Positions 16,391 to 25,489 of a stretch of DNA of 64,000 nt are shown here, in pieces (positions within the stretch are counted from its first letter, which is position 1; each line of letters begins with the position of its first letter). The DNA lies in NCBI RefSeq assembly GCF_041245805.1, contig NZ_CP162490.1:4875001-4939000 (forward strand), read 5' to 3'. Position numbers and translations under genes: made by a program. The stretch is from Xanthomonas sp. DAR 34887. Lineage in GTDB: Bacteria; Pseudomonadota; Gammaproteobacteria; Xanthomonadales; Xanthomonadaceae. The notes beneath the pieces were generated by a model that saw nothing but the letters and a program-made list of their open reading frames with translations, ran no database searches and was not told where the DNA came from.

Positions 16391-16592
16391 CAAAACGAAG
16401 ACGCCACGCTAACCCTGGGCGGGCCGGCTGTCAACGCCGGAACCGGGGTCGATCGGCCCTGCCGTACGCCGCCGTGGGTCGGCCCGGCGCCGGGCTTTCA
16501 CTGGCGGTTAAACGCCGCTCGTTCATCTTGATTTACGCGCCTCGGCGCCCATCTGCCTTGCGTCTCCCGCCGCGTCATCCGGAAACCCCACC

Positions 16593-18038
16593 ATGCGACC
16601 GCTGCCCACGCTGCTGACCCTGACCGCCGCCGCCGCCTTCGGCGGTTTCGCCGCCACCGCGATCAACGCGCACCTGGACAACCGCGCCGAAGCGGCGCCC
16701 GCCCCGGCCGCGCCGGTGGCGCAGACCCTGGCCGGCAGCGCCGCCTTGCCGGCCTCGGTGGCCGGCCAGCCGCTGCCGTCGCTGGCGCCGATGCTGCAGC
16801 AGACCATGCCGGCGGTGGTCAGCATCAACACCAAGCAGGTGGTGCGGGTGCGCAACCCCTACTTCGCCGATCCGTTCTTCCGCCGCCTGTTCCCGGACAT
16901 CCCGCAGGAGCGGATCAACGAGTCGCTGGGCTCGGGCGTGATCATCGACGCCAAGAACGGCTACGTGCTGACCAACCACCATGTGGTGGAGAACGCCGAC
17001 GACGTGCAGGTGACCCTGGCCGACGGGCGCAGCTTCAAGGCCGAGTTCATGGGCTCGGACGCCGACACCGACGTGGCCCTGATCCGGATCAAGGCCGACA
17101 AGCTCACCGAGATCCGCCTGGGCGACAGCAGCAAGCTGCGGGTGGGCGATTTCGTGGTGGCAATCGGCAATCCGTTCGGCTTCACCCAGACGGTGACCTC
17201 GGGCATCGTCTCGGCGATGGGCCGCAACGGCATCCGCGGCCTGGGCTACCAGAACTTCATCCAGACCGACGCCTCGATCAACCCGGGCAACTCCGGCGGC
17301 GCGCTGGTGGACCTGCACGGCGAGCTGGTCGGCATCAACACCGCCAGCTTCAATCCGCAGGGCAGCATGGCCGGCAACATCGGCCTGGGCCTGGCGATCC
17401 CGTCGAACCTGGCGCGGGCGGTGGTGGAGCAGTTGCTGAAGAACAACGGGGTGATGATCCGCGGCACCCTCGGCATCGAAACCCAGAACCTGACCGCGCA
17501 GATGGCGCAGGGCCTGGGCCTGGACGCGCCGCGCGGCGCGCTGGTGACGCGGGTGCTGACCGGCTCGGCCGGGGCCGGCGCGGGCCTGCAGCCGGGCGAC
17601 GTGGTGGTGGGCGCCAACGGCGAGCGCCTGGACAGCGCCGAGGCGCTGCACAACTACGAGGGCCTGCAGCCGGTCGGCAGCACGGTGACGCTGGACGTGC
17701 GCCGCGACGGCAAGCCGCTGCAGATCAAGGCCACGCTGAAGGAGCAGCCGCGTGCGGTGAGCGGCGAATCGCTGGACCCGCGGCTGGGCGGCGCCAGCTT
17801 CACCGACCTGCCCGAATCGCTGCGCCAGTCCGGCATCAACGGGGTGCTGGTCGGCACCGTGGCGCGCGGCAGCCGCGCGGCGCGCAACGGGTTGGCCAGC
17901 GGCGACATCGTGATGGCCGCCTCCACCGGCGAATTCGCCGACCTGGCCAGCTTCCGCGCCAACTTCGCGCGCAAACCGGCGCAGCTGGTGCTGCGCGTGG
18001 TGCGCGGCGGGGCGCAGGCGGACTTGTTGATGCAGTGA
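16593..18038 (+). CDS. Periplasmic DegP/DegQ-type serine endoprotease
   Basis: The 481-residue HtrA-family protease has an N-terminal signal or anchor segment (about 5-25) and an Ala/Pro-rich linker. The trypsin-like domain contains H130 (LTNHHVV), D160 (DTDVAL) and S234 (NPGNSGGAL). Two PDZ domains follow (about 285-375 and 395-478; GDVVVGANGERL and GDIVMAASTGEF). It should degrade or chaperone misfolded envelope proteins. Length fits DegP/DegQ rather than the single-PDZ DegS. Its promoter region overlaps the nrdJa regulatory segment. Many Xanthomonas genomes have more than one HtrA paralogue, so I do not give a symbol. Confidence 0.93.
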   Translation: MRPLPTLLTLTAAAAFGGFAATAINAHLDNRAEAAPAPAAPVAQTLAGSAALPASVAGQPLPSLAPMLQQTMPAVVSINTKQVVRVRNPYFADPFFRRLFPDIPQERINESLGSGVIIDAKNGYVLTNHHVVENADDVQVTLADGRSFKAEFMGSDADTDVALIRIKADKLTEIRLGDSSKLRVGDFVVAIGNPFGFTQTVTSGIVSAMGRNGIRGLGYQNFIQTDASINPGNSGGALVDLHGELVGINTASFNPQGSMAGNIGLGLAIPSNLARAVVEQLLKNNGVMIRGTLGIETQNLTAQMAQGLGLDAPRGALVTRVLTGSAGAGAGLQPGDVVVGANGERLDSAEALHNYEGLQPVGSTVTLDVRRDGKPLQIKATLKEQPRAVSGESLDPRLGGASFTDLPESLRQSGINGVLVGTVARGSRAARNGLASGDIVMAASTGEFADLASFRANFARKPAQLVLRVVRGGAQADLLMQ

Positions 18039-18051
18039 GGCGCGGCGGCGC

Positions 18052-18279
18052 TCACTTCAGGCGCGCGGCGTAGTCCTCGCGCACGTGCTGGTTGAGATAG
18101 GTGCTGAGGCCGCTGCCGGCCTCGGCCAGGCGCTGCATCTCGGCCACGTGGTAGGGCCCGGGGTGGTGCGCGTCGTAGCGGTAGGTACTGCCGTCGACGA
18201 AGCGCAGCACGATCCAGTCCGGGCCGGTGTCGTAGGCGACCACGCCCGAGCCGCCGCCTTTCTTGCCGTAAGCACGCAT
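18052..18279 (-). CDS. KTSC-like small protein
   Basis: The 75-residue product starts at an ATG (MRAYGKKGGGSGVVAYD) and contains an IVLRFVDGSTYRYD strand pair, then HVAEMQRLAEAGSGLSTYLNQHV. This resembles small KTSC-type domains, which bear a strand-turn-strand with an aromatic YxY and are sometimes linked to nucleic-acid-binding proteins. It is convergent with the protease gene, with only 13 bp between stops. The frame continues upstream, but codons before this ATG read as the opposite-strand promoter region. Function unknown. Confidence 0.65.
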   Translation of the reverse strand: MRAYGKKGGGSGVVAYDTGPDWIVLRFVDGSTYRYDAHHPGPYHVAEMQRLAEAGSGLSTYLNQHVREDYAARLK

Positions 18280-18441
18280 TGCGCTCCTCCTCTGGCCGCG
18301 CGCCGTGCGAGCGGCCACACTGTGGCTCCGCGCCAAGCCTAACAAGCCGTACACCGCGCCGATGGTATTGCTGTCGCCCGCGATCCGCGAAGCCTCTGTG
18401 CGCAGCGGGCGGTAGCCCCCAAATTCTTCAGGAGACACGCG

Positions 18442-18810
18442 ATGAATGCCAACCCGACCAATACCGAAAACCTCAAGGACAACCTCAGCGAAGCCGGTTC
18501 GCACCTGAAGTCGGCCGCCAGCTACGCCGGCGACGCGATCAAGGGCGCCACCGCTGCCGCGGGCGACGAGCTGAAGCTGGGCAAGGCCAACGTCAAGGCC
18601 GAGCTGTCCGACAGCGCGCTGTCCGGGCTGGCCGCTGCCGAGTTCGGCGGCGCCGCGGCGAAGGAGCAGGTGGATGTGCTGCTGGACAAGGGCCGCGACC
18701 TGATCGACAGCGCGGCCGAACTGATCCGCGAGCGCCCGCTGGCCTCGTTCGGCGTGGCCTTCGCCACCGGCTGGATCATCGCCAAGCTGGCGCGCAGCAG
18801 CGACAAGTAA
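18442..18810 (+). CDS. ElaB/YqjD/DUF883-family membrane-anchored protein
   Basis: The 122-residue protein has a long amphipathic, Ala-rich helical part (1-75), the ERPLASFGVAFATGWIIAKLA segment (about 95-115) that forms the C-terminal glycine-rich membrane anchor of DUF883 proteins, and a short basic tail. YqjD and ElaB bind stationary-phase ribosomes at the inner membrane in E. coli. GGAGA (18430-18434) lies a few bases before the ATG. It leads a three-gene set with YqjE-like and YqjK-like genes, the same order as yqjD-yqjE-yqjK in E. coli. Confidence 0.82.
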   Translation: MNANPTNTENLKDNLSEAGSHLKSAASYAGDAIKGATAAAGDELKLGKANVKAELSDSALSGLAAAEFGGAAAKEQVDVLLDKGRDLIDSAAELIRERPLASFGVAFATGWIIAKLARSSDK

Positions 18811-18815
18811 GCCAC

Positions 18816-19304
18816 GTGAGCGACGAGCAGGCCCGCGACGGCGCCGCAACGCCCGATCCAGCGGAGGCCGAACGGCCTTCGCTGGAGCAATCGTTCCGCG
18901 AGTTCGGCCAGGCCGGCCGCGAGGGCCTGAACGCCACGCTGGAAGCCAGCCGCGCGCTGCGCAAGCTGGTGGTGGCGGATCTGGCCCTGGCGCGCGCGGC
19001 CCTGGCGCGGGCGCTGGTGTGGCTGACCATCGCGGTGTCGTTCGGCGCTTCGGCGTGGATGCTGCTGATGGGTGCGCTGATCGCAGTGCTGCAGCGGTTG
19101 GGCTGGTCGTGGCTGGCGTCGATTTCGGCAACGGCCGCGTTCAGCCTGGTGGTCACCGCGCTGGGCGCCTGGCAGGCGCTGCGCTATTTCGAAATGAGCA
19201 AGCTCGACGCCACCCGTCGCCAGCTGGCGAAGCTGGGGATCGGCGGCGACGACGACGAACACGCCGACGACCCTGCGGTTGCGGCAGCCGAGACACGCCG
19301 ATGA
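18816..19304 (+). CDS. YqjE/holin-X-like membrane protein
   Basis: The 162-residue product starts at a GTG 5 bp after the previous stop (VSDEQARDG). It carries a charged N-terminal helix (FREFGQAGREGLNATLEASRAL), two membrane segments (about 65-90 and 97-118) and a Asp-rich cytoplasmic tail. This is the layout of the phage_holin_3_6/YqjE family. A phage holin function is not implied; in E. coli yqjE is a chromosomal envelope gene. Its stop overlaps the ATG of the next gene (ATGA), so the three genes form a tight operon. Confidence 0.75.
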   Translation: MSDEQARDGAATPDPAEAERPSLEQSFREFGQAGREGLNATLEASRALRKLVVADLALARAALARALVWLTIAVSFGASAWMLLMGALIAVLQRLGWSWLASISATAAFSLVVTALGAWQALRYFEMSKLDATRRQLAKLGIGGDDDEHADDPAVAAAETRR

Positions 19305-19816
19305 AATTCGAGCAACTGCAGCACCGCATCGCCCGCGCCGAGACGGTGCTGGAAGGCCGCCAGCAGCAGATGCAGACGCAATGGACCACGCTGCAGCGGG
19401 TCTGGCGCGAAGGCTGGACGCCGCTGCGCATCGTCGCGGTGGGGCTGGGGGCCGGCTTCCTGGCCGGGCGCGCCGAGCCGGCGGCGGCGATCGGCAAGCT
19501 GGGCGGTGCGCGCTGGCTGCAGATGCTCAGTGCGGTCTCCAGTCTGCTGACCGCGACCAAGGTCAAGGAAGCGTCCGACACTGCCGAACGCGCGGCGGAC
19601 ACCGCGCAGGATGCGGCCGAGACGGTCGAGACGCCTGCTACTGCGGCTGCGGCTGCGGCTGCGTCCGCCGCGGCCGCTACCGCTGCGGGCGCAAACGTGG
19701 CGCGGCCTCCGGTTGCGCCCGCCGTGGCTACGGCGCCGGTCGACGCGCCTTTCGCGGCAGCGCCGCAGGTACCGCCGCGCGCGGCCGAAGCGGCCACGGA
19801 CGTGTCCGAACGCTGA
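19301..19816 (+). CDS. YqjK-like envelope protein
   Basis: The 171-residue protein has an N-terminal helix with LQHRIARAETVLEGRQQQMQ and a WTPLRIVAVGLGAGFLAGR segment (about 40-58) like the membrane region of YqjK. A low-complexity Ala/Val/Pro tail follows (about 105-165). Its ATG overlaps the YqjE-like stop. The C-terminal tail is biased enough to vary in length between strains. Function unknown; co-expressed with the YqjD- and YqjE-like proteins. Confidence 0.7.
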   Translation: MKFEQLQHRIARAETVLEGRQQQMQTQWTTLQRVWREGWTPLRIVAVGLGAGFLAGRAEPAAAIGKLGGARWLQMLSAVSSLLTATKVKEASDTAERAADTAQDAAETVETPATAAAAAAASAAAATAAGANVARPPVAPAVATAPVDAPFAAAPQVPPRAAEAATDVSER

Positions 19817-19963
19817 GCGCCGCATCGCGATCGACTGCGATCGCCACGCCGCCTTCATACCGCGCAGGCCAGGATCGGCCTACACTCCGTCTCCCCCTTT
19901 TTGCGCCGAACGGTGCGTGTCCCCAGGACGCGCGCCGGGGCCACCGTCCGCAGCGCAGGTCCG

Positions 19964-21085
19964 ATGAGCACTCTCTCCGAATCCGTGGCCGACGCCGGCG
20001 ACGTGGCACCGCCCCCCGAGGATGCCCTCCCGCCACCACCCCCACCGCGCCCGCGCGGACCGGTCTCGTTGGTGGTGCTGGCGACGCTGGCGGTGGGCTA
20101 CACCCTGTGGGCGGCGCAGGAGGTGATCCTGCCGATCCTGCTGGCTGCGTTCTTCGCCCTGGTCGGCAACCCGATCCTGCGCGGGCTGCGGCGGCTGTAC
20201 GTGCCGCGTTTCCTCGGCGCGTTGCTGGTGCTGCTGTCGGGCATGGCGGTGACCGTGGTGCTGACCATGCAGTTGGCCGGGCCGGCCGCCGAGTGGGTGC
20301 AACAGGCGCCCGGGCAGATGCGCCACATCGCCACCCAGGTGCGCGACGTGACCAAGCCGATGCAGCAGGCCAATCAGGCCGCGGAGAATTTCGCGCGCAC
20401 CGCCGGCGGCGAGAGCGGGCGCCGGGTGCAGGTGATCCGCACGCAGATGGACGACCCGTACAAGTCGCTGGTGCGCACCCCGCGGCTGGCCGCCTCGGCG
20501 CTGGCGGTGGTGTTGTTGACGTTCTTCTTCATGGTGTTCGGCGAAAACCTGCAACGGCATGCGATCGCGCTGCTGCCGAACCGCCAGCAGCAGAAATTCA
20601 CCACCGAGATCCTGCGTTCGATCGAGCGCGAGGTGTCGCGCTACGTGCTAACCATCAGCGTCATCAACACCCTGGTCGGGCTGATCTTCGCCGGCATCCT
20701 GGTGCTGCTGAAGATTCCGCTGCAGGAAGCGCTGCTGTGGGGCACGGTGGTGGCGCTGCTGAACTTCGCGCCGTACGTGGGGCCGCTGATCGGCGCGATC
20801 CTGATGCTGCTGATGGGTTTCGTGGAGTTCCGCGATCCGCTGAGCGCGGCGCTGCCGGCGATCCTGTACCTGGCGCTGCACATGCTCGAAGGCCAGGTGG
20901 TGACGCCGATCGTGCTCGGCCGGCGCATGGCGATCTCGCCGCTGATGCTGATCCTGGCGCTGATGCTGTTCGGCTGGCTGTGGGGCATGATCGGGCTGCT
21001 GCTGGCGGTGCCGCTGCTGGTGTGCATCAAGATGGTGCTGGCGCGGGTCGAGGGCATGCAGCGCTGGGCCAGGCTGCTGGAATGA
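19964..21085 (+). CDS. AI-2E family transporter (PerM-like)
   Basis: The 373-residue inner-membrane protein has the UPF0118/AI-2E exporter layout: a Pro-rich cytosolic start, paired N-terminal membrane segments (about 33-70 and 78-100), a soluble helical region (105-175), then five further segments including the conserved ALLWGTVVALLNFAPYVGPLIGAI block. I chose the ATG at 19964; upstream codons look non-coding. Substrates range from AI-2 to sodium or protons in characterised members, so none is assigned here. Confidence 0.85.
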   Translation: MSTLSESVADAGDVAPPPEDALPPPPPPRPRGPVSLVVLATLAVGYTLWAAQEVILPILLAAFFALVGNPILRGLRRLYVPRFLGALLVLLSGMAVTVVLTMQLAGPAAEWVQQAPGQMRHIATQVRDVTKPMQQANQAAENFARTAGGESGRRVQVIRTQMDDPYKSLVRTPRLAASALAVVLLTFFFMVFGENLQRHAIALLPNRQQQKFTTEILRSIEREVSRYVLTISVINTLVGLIFAGILVLLKIPLQEALLWGTVVALLNFAPYVGPLIGAILMLLMGFVEFRDPLSAALPAILYLALHMLEGQVVTPIVLGRRMAISPLMLILALMLFGWLWGMIGLLLAVPLLVCIKMVLARVEGMQRWARLLE

Positions 21086-21194
21086 GGGACGGAACTCAGG
21101 ACCGGGGACAAAGCGGTGGGCACGGCGCGGGTGCCCGCACGGGTGTCTACTCCGTCCGGCAGCCGCGGCCGCCGGTTGGCGTAAAATCCGCCAG

Positions 21195-21920
21195 GTGACT
21201 TCCTTGCCTTCCTTCCCCGTTCGCGCGATCACGCTGGATCTGGACGACACGCTGTGGCCGTTCGCGCCGATCGGCGCGCGCATCGAGCAGGTGCTGCACG
21301 ACTGGCTGCTGCAGCACAGTCCGCGCACCGCCGAGAGGTTCCCGATCGCGGCGATGCGCCAGCTGCGCGACGAGGTGTTTGCCGCCAACCCACACCTGGT
21401 CCACGACCTGAGCGAGATGCGGCGCCTGACCCTGCGCCGCGCGCTGCGCGACAGCGGCGCCGACGAGGCGCTGGTGGAGCCGGCGTTCGCGGTGTTCTAC
21501 GCCGCGCGCAACCAAGTGGAGTGCTATCCGGACAGTATCGCCGCGCTGCAGCGGATCGCCGCGCGGGTGCCGGTGGTGGCGTTGAGCAACGGCAACGCCG
21601 ACCTGGCCACGATCGGCCTGGCCTCGCATTTCGCGTTCCAGCTCAGCGCGCGCGACCACGGCGCGGCCAAGCCGGACCCGAGCATCTTCCACGCCGCCTG
21701 CGCGCGCCTGGGCCTGCCCTGCGCGCAGGTGCTGCACGTCGGCGACCATATCGAGATGGACGTGGTCGGCGCGATGCAGGCCGGGCTGCGCGGCTGCTGG
21801 ATCAACCGCGACGCGCAGGCCTGGCATCCGCCGACGCCGCCGGACCTGCACTTCGACACCCTCACCGGCCTGGCCGACTGGCTGGACGCCACCCAGCCGG
21901 CCAGCGTCGCGCGCGCATGA
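21195..21920 (+). CDS. HAD-superfamily hydrolase
   Basis: This 241-residue protein starts at a GTG. Motif I is LDLDDTLWPFAP with the DxD nucleophile pair, motif II is VVALSNGNAD, the lysine of motif III is in GAAKPDPSIF, and motif IV is VLHVGDHIEMDVVGA. The helical cap (about 30-110) marks it as a subfamily I, YjjG/YigB-like phosphatase. YigB-type enzymes dephosphorylate FMN and other small phosphates. It precedes the M17 peptidase gene by 73 bp on the same strand. Confidence 0.87.
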   Translation: MTSLPSFPVRAITLDLDDTLWPFAPIGARIEQVLHDWLLQHSPRTAERFPIAAMRQLRDEVFAANPHLVHDLSEMRRLTLRRALRDSGADEALVEPAFAVFYAARNQVECYPDSIAALQRIAARVPVVALSNGNADLATIGLASHFAFQLSARDHGAAKPDPSIFHAACARLGLPCAQVLHVGDHIEMDVVGAMQAGLRGCWINRDAQAWHPPTPPDLHFDTLTGLADWLDATQPASVARA

Positions 21921-21993
21921 GCGCCGCCCGCTGCCGCCGCTTCGCCCTGGCCGCGCACCGCGCCGGCCGCGCCCGACTTACAAGGATCCGCTG

Positions 21994-23364
21994 ATGTCCC
22001 TGCCTTCCGGCTTCACCGATGCCTCCCCCCATGCGCTGCCGCTGCATGTGCTGGACCGCGAACGCCTGGCCGAATGGCGCGCCGCGCAGACGCCGGCCTG
22101 GGTGGCGTGGCTGAACGCGCAGCAGTTCGTGGCGGCCCCCGGCACGGCGCTGTTGCTGCCCGGCGCGGACGGCGTGGCCGCGGCGGTGCTGGGCGTGGGC
22201 GACCGCGGCGATGCCTATGCCTACGCGCACGCGCCGCATGCGCTGCCGGCCGGCAGCCGCTGGCGGTTGGCCAGCGCGCTGAGCGAGGAAGAGCAGGCCG
22301 CGCTGCACCTGGGCTGGGGCCTGGGCAGCTACCGCTTCGCCCGCTACAAGCAGCCCACGCGCTTGCCGGCGCAGCTGCTGGCCACGCCGAGCGCGGAGGT
22401 GCGCGACCAGCTGGAGGCCTGCGTGCGCGTGCGCGACTGGGTCAACACGCCGGCCGAGGACATGGGGCCGGAGCAGCTGGAAGCGGCCGCGCGCGCGATC
22501 GCCGAGGCGCATGGCGCGCAGTGCGAAAGCATCGTCGGCGAGGACTTGCTGCTGCGCAATTTTCCGGCGATCCACGCGGTCGGCCGCGCCTCGCACCGCG
22601 CGCCGCGGCTGATCGTGCTGCGCTGGGGCGAGGACGCGCACCCGCACGTGGCGCTGGTCGGCAAGGGCGTGTGCTTCGACACCGGCGGCCTGGACCTGAA
22701 GCCGGCCGACGGCATGCGCCACATGAAGAAGGACATGGGCGGCGCGGCGCACGCGCTGGCGCTGGCCGGCTTGGTGATGGCGCAGCGACTGCCGCTGCGG
22801 CTGACCGTGCTGCTCGCGGCGGTGGAGAACGCGGTCGGCCCGGACGCGTTCCGCCCCGGCGACGTGATCGCCACCCGGCAGGGGATCAGCGTGGAGATCG
22901 ACAACACCGATGCCGAAGGCCGACTGGTGCTGTGCGACGCGCTGGCCTATGCCAGCGAACAGGCGCCGGACGCGATCCTGGATTTCGCCACGCTGACCGG
23001 CGCGGCGCGGGTCGCGCTGGGGCCGGATCTGCCGGCGCTGTTCTGCAACGACGACGCGCTGGCGCAGGCCTGGATCGCCGCCGGCGAACGCAGCCGCGAT
23101 CCGGTCTGGCGCATGCCGCTGTGGCGCCCGTACCTGCGTTACCTGACCAGCTCGATCGCCGACCTGGCCAACGCCGGTTCGCGCATGGCCGGCGCGGTGA
23201 CCGCGGCGCTGTACCTGGAGCGCTTCGTGCCGGCACGGCAGGCCTGGGCGCACCTGGACGTGTACGCCTGGAACGACAGCGACCGCCCCGGCCGCCCCGC
23301 CGGCGGCGAAGCGCTGGCGCTGCGCTCGGCCTACGCAATGCTGAAGGCGCGCTATGCCGGATAG
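21994..23364 (+). CDS. M17 leucyl aminopeptidase family protein
   Basis: The 456-residue protein has an N-terminal alpha/beta domain (1-140) and the M17 catalytic domain. Metal and catalytic residues include K224 and D229 (VGKGVCFDTGG), K236, D247 (KKDMGG) and the NTDAEGR signature (304-310). It would remove N-terminal residues from peptides in the cytoplasm, using two metal ions. It is somewhat shorter than PepA (about 500 residues) and matches the second, PepB-like paralogue of xanthomonads. AAGGATCCGCTG before the ATG offers an AGGA binding site. Confidence 0.92.
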   Translation: MSLPSGFTDASPHALPLHVLDRERLAEWRAAQTPAWVAWLNAQQFVAAPGTALLLPGADGVAAAVLGVGDRGDAYAYAHAPHALPAGSRWRLASALSEEEQAALHLGWGLGSYRFARYKQPTRLPAQLLATPSAEVRDQLEACVRVRDWVNTPAEDMGPEQLEAAARAIAEAHGAQCESIVGEDLLLRNFPAIHAVGRASHRAPRLIVLRWGEDAHPHVALVGKGVCFDTGGLDLKPADGMRHMKKDMGGAAHALALAGLVMAQRLPLRLTVLLAAVENAVGPDAFRPGDVIATRQGISVEIDNTDAEGRLVLCDALAYASEQAPDAILDFATLTGAARVALGPDLPALFCNDDALAQAWIAAGERSRDPVWRMPLWRPYLRYLTSSIADLANAGSRMAGAVTAALYLERFVPARQAWAHLDVYAWNDSDRPGRPAGGEALALRSAYAMLKARYAG

Positions 23365-23425
23365 CGGTTGGCGAGGCTTCATCGCAGGCGGCACGACGAA
23401 GGGTGCAGGAGCGTAGACGCCCCTT

Positions 23426-24736
23426 GTAGGAGCGGCTTCAGCCGCGACAGACAGACAAAGCCGCCAGGGTTTCCAACTTGTTCGTCGCGGCTGAAGCCGC
23501 TCCTACAGGAACAGCAACCTGCGGCCTGTCCGCTGGGTGCACCGTGGGAGGGACTTCAGTCCCGACGCGGCCCAGTCACAGCACCTCCATCGCTTCCCTC
23601 GTCGCGACTGAAGTCGCTCCCACAAGAAGCGTGCGGCTCGCGCGGTGTGCACTGTAGGAGCGGCTTCAGTCGCGACAGAAAAGCAAAACCATCAGGGCTC
23701 CTCCCGGCTTGTTCGTCGCGGCTGAAGCCGCTCCTACAGGAACAGCGGCTTGCGGCTTGTCCACTGGGTGCACTGCGGGAGGGACTTCAGTCCCGACGCG
23801 ACCCAGTCACAGCACCGTCACCGCTTCCCTCGTCGCGACTGAAGTCGCTCCCACAAGAAGCTTGCGGCTGGCGCGCGATGTTCACTGTAGGAGCGGCTTC
23901 AGCCGCGACAGAAAAGCAAAACCATCAAGCTCCTCCCGATTTGTTCGTCGCGGCTGAAGCCGCTCCTGCAGGAGCAGCAACTTGCGGCTTGTCCACTGGG
24001 TGCACTGTGGGAGAGACTTCAGTCCCGACGCGACCCAGTCACAGCACCTCCACCGCTTCCCTCGTCGCGACTGAAGTCGCTCCCACAAGAAGCTTGCGGC
24101 TCGCGCGCGGTGTGCGCTGTAGGAGCGGCTTCAGCCGCGACAGAAAAGCAAAACCATCAAGGCTTCCTCCCGACTTGTTCGTCGCGGCTGAAGCCGCTCC
24201 TACAGGAGCAGCAGCTTGCGGCCTGTCCGCTGGGTGCGCTGTGGGAGGGACTTCAGTCCCGACGCGACCCAGTCACAGCACCGTCACCGCTTCCCTCGTC
24301 GCGACTGAAGTCGCTCCCACAAGAAGCTTGCGGCTCGCGTGCGGTGTGCACTGTAGGAGCGGCTTCAGCCGCGACAGAAAAGCAAAACCATCAAGGCTCC
24401 TCCCGACTTTTCGTCGCGGCTGAAGCCGCTCCTACAGGAACAGCAGCTTGCGGCTTGTCCACTGGGTGCACTGTGGGAGGGACTTCAGTCCCGACGCGAC
24501 CCAGTCACAGCACCTCCACCGCTTCCCTCGTCGCGACTGAAGTCGCTCCCACAAGAAGCTTGCGGGGCGCGCGCGGTGTGCACTGTAGGAGCGGCTTCAG
24601 CCGCGACAGAAAAGCAAAACCATCAAGGCTTCCTCCCGATTTGTTCGTCGCGGCTGAAGCCGCTCCTACAGGAGCAGCAACTTGCGGCCTGCTCGCTGGG
24701 TGCACTGTGGGAGGGACTTCAGTCCCGACGTCGTGC
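23426..24736. repeat. Tandem array of about 232-bp units made of REP-like hairpins
   Basis: Five and a half units begin at 23426, 23654, 23887, 24119, 24353 and 24585. Each contains four palindromic elements: GTAGGAGCGGCTTC with its inverted partner, then GTGGGAGGGACTTC and an inverted GTGGGAGCGACTTC. Linkers (GAAAAGCAAAACCATCAA, CCCAGTCACAGCACC) are also conserved, so whole units were duplicated. The GTAG/GTGG heads plus GC stems match the REP type mobilised by RAYT transposases; no RAYT gene is in this window. Open frames crossing the array are translated repeats, not genes. Confidence 0.92.
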
Positions 24737-24742
24737 GCTGGC

Positions 24743-25489
24743 TCAGCCCTGCCCGCGCAGTAGCGGGGCGATCTGGCGCATGCGGGTCTGCGTGGCCGGA
24801 CCGACCAGGGCGAAGGCGGTGTTTCCTTCGGACCAGTACTGGGCCAGCAGGCGGCCGTCGCGGCGCTCGCCGTTGCCGAGGCGGGCGCTGCGCGGGCGCA
24901 GGTACAGGCCGATGCGCGCGCCGTCGGCGTCCTGGTAGACCAGCATCGCCGCGGCGCCCTCGGGAGTGGACAGCAAGCGTCCCCCGCGCAGCGCGAAGCC
25001 CTGTGACTGCAGGTCCGGCACTGCGCCGGCCGCGCCGAAATGGGTGCGCAACCAGCCCTGCAAGGCCGCCCGCCGCGCCGGGTCGAATTCCAGCGGCTGC
25101 TCGCCGTCGGCGAACAGGCGATACGCGGCCACCGCGTCGGCCATCGGCAGGCGCTCGCCGCCGAGGCGGCTGTCGCGCAGCTGCCAGCCGAGCGTGATGC
25201 CCAGGCCCAGCGTCAGCACGCAGCTGGCCGCCATGGCGGCCAGCGTGCGGCGCCGCTGGCGCGCACGGCGGCGCAGGGCCGGCATGGTCAACGCGGGGTT
25301 GGCCGGCAGCGTCTCGGCACCGGCCCATGCCGCGCGCAGCGCATCGGCGTCCTGCTTCCAGCCGGCCACGCGCGCGGCCTGCGCGGGATTGGCCTGCAGC
25401 CACGCCGCCACCTGCGCGCGCCGCGCAGGATCCAGACGGCCATCGACATAGGCGTGCAGGGTTTCGTCGTCGGGGCGCAATACGGTCAT
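24743..25489 (-). CDS. Membrane anti-sigma factor
   Basis: The 248-residue product starts at an ATG overlapping the sigma-factor stop. Residues 1-60 resemble the anti-sigma domain that holds ECF sigma factors (LHAYVDGRLDPARRAQVAAWL). A single membrane segment lies at about 82-102 (AAMASCVLTLGLGITLGW), with a periplasmic C-terminal domain. The HxxxCxxC zinc motif is not complete, so binding is probably ZAS-like without zinc. Its stop is only 7 bp from the REP array. Confidence 0.82.
   Translation of the reverse strand: MTVLRPDDETLHAYVDGRLDPARRAQVAAWLQANPAQAARVAGWKQDADALRAAWAGAETLPANPALTMPALRRRARQRRRTLAAMAASCVLTLGLGITLGWQLRDSRLGGERLPMADAVAAYRLFADGEQPLEFDPARRAALQGWLRTHFGAAGAVPDLQSQGFALRGGRLLSTPEGAAAMLVYQDADGARIGLYLRPRSARLGNGERRDGRLLAQYWSEGNTAFALVGPATQTRMRQIAPLLRGQG

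Noticed and set aside
18816..19304. Prophage holin
   Set aside because: The family name includes holin, but the yqjD-yqjE-yqjK order and absence of lysis genes point to a chromosomal envelope gene.
23426..24736. Possible CRISPR array
   Set aside because: Spacers between palindromes are themselves conserved from unit to unit, unit length is about 232 bp, and no cas gene is nearby.
23368..24763. Long open frames across the 23.4-24.7 kb array on both strands
   Set aside because: They are translations of the palindromic repeat (CRSGFSRDRKAKP repeated) in several frames at once and have no domain.
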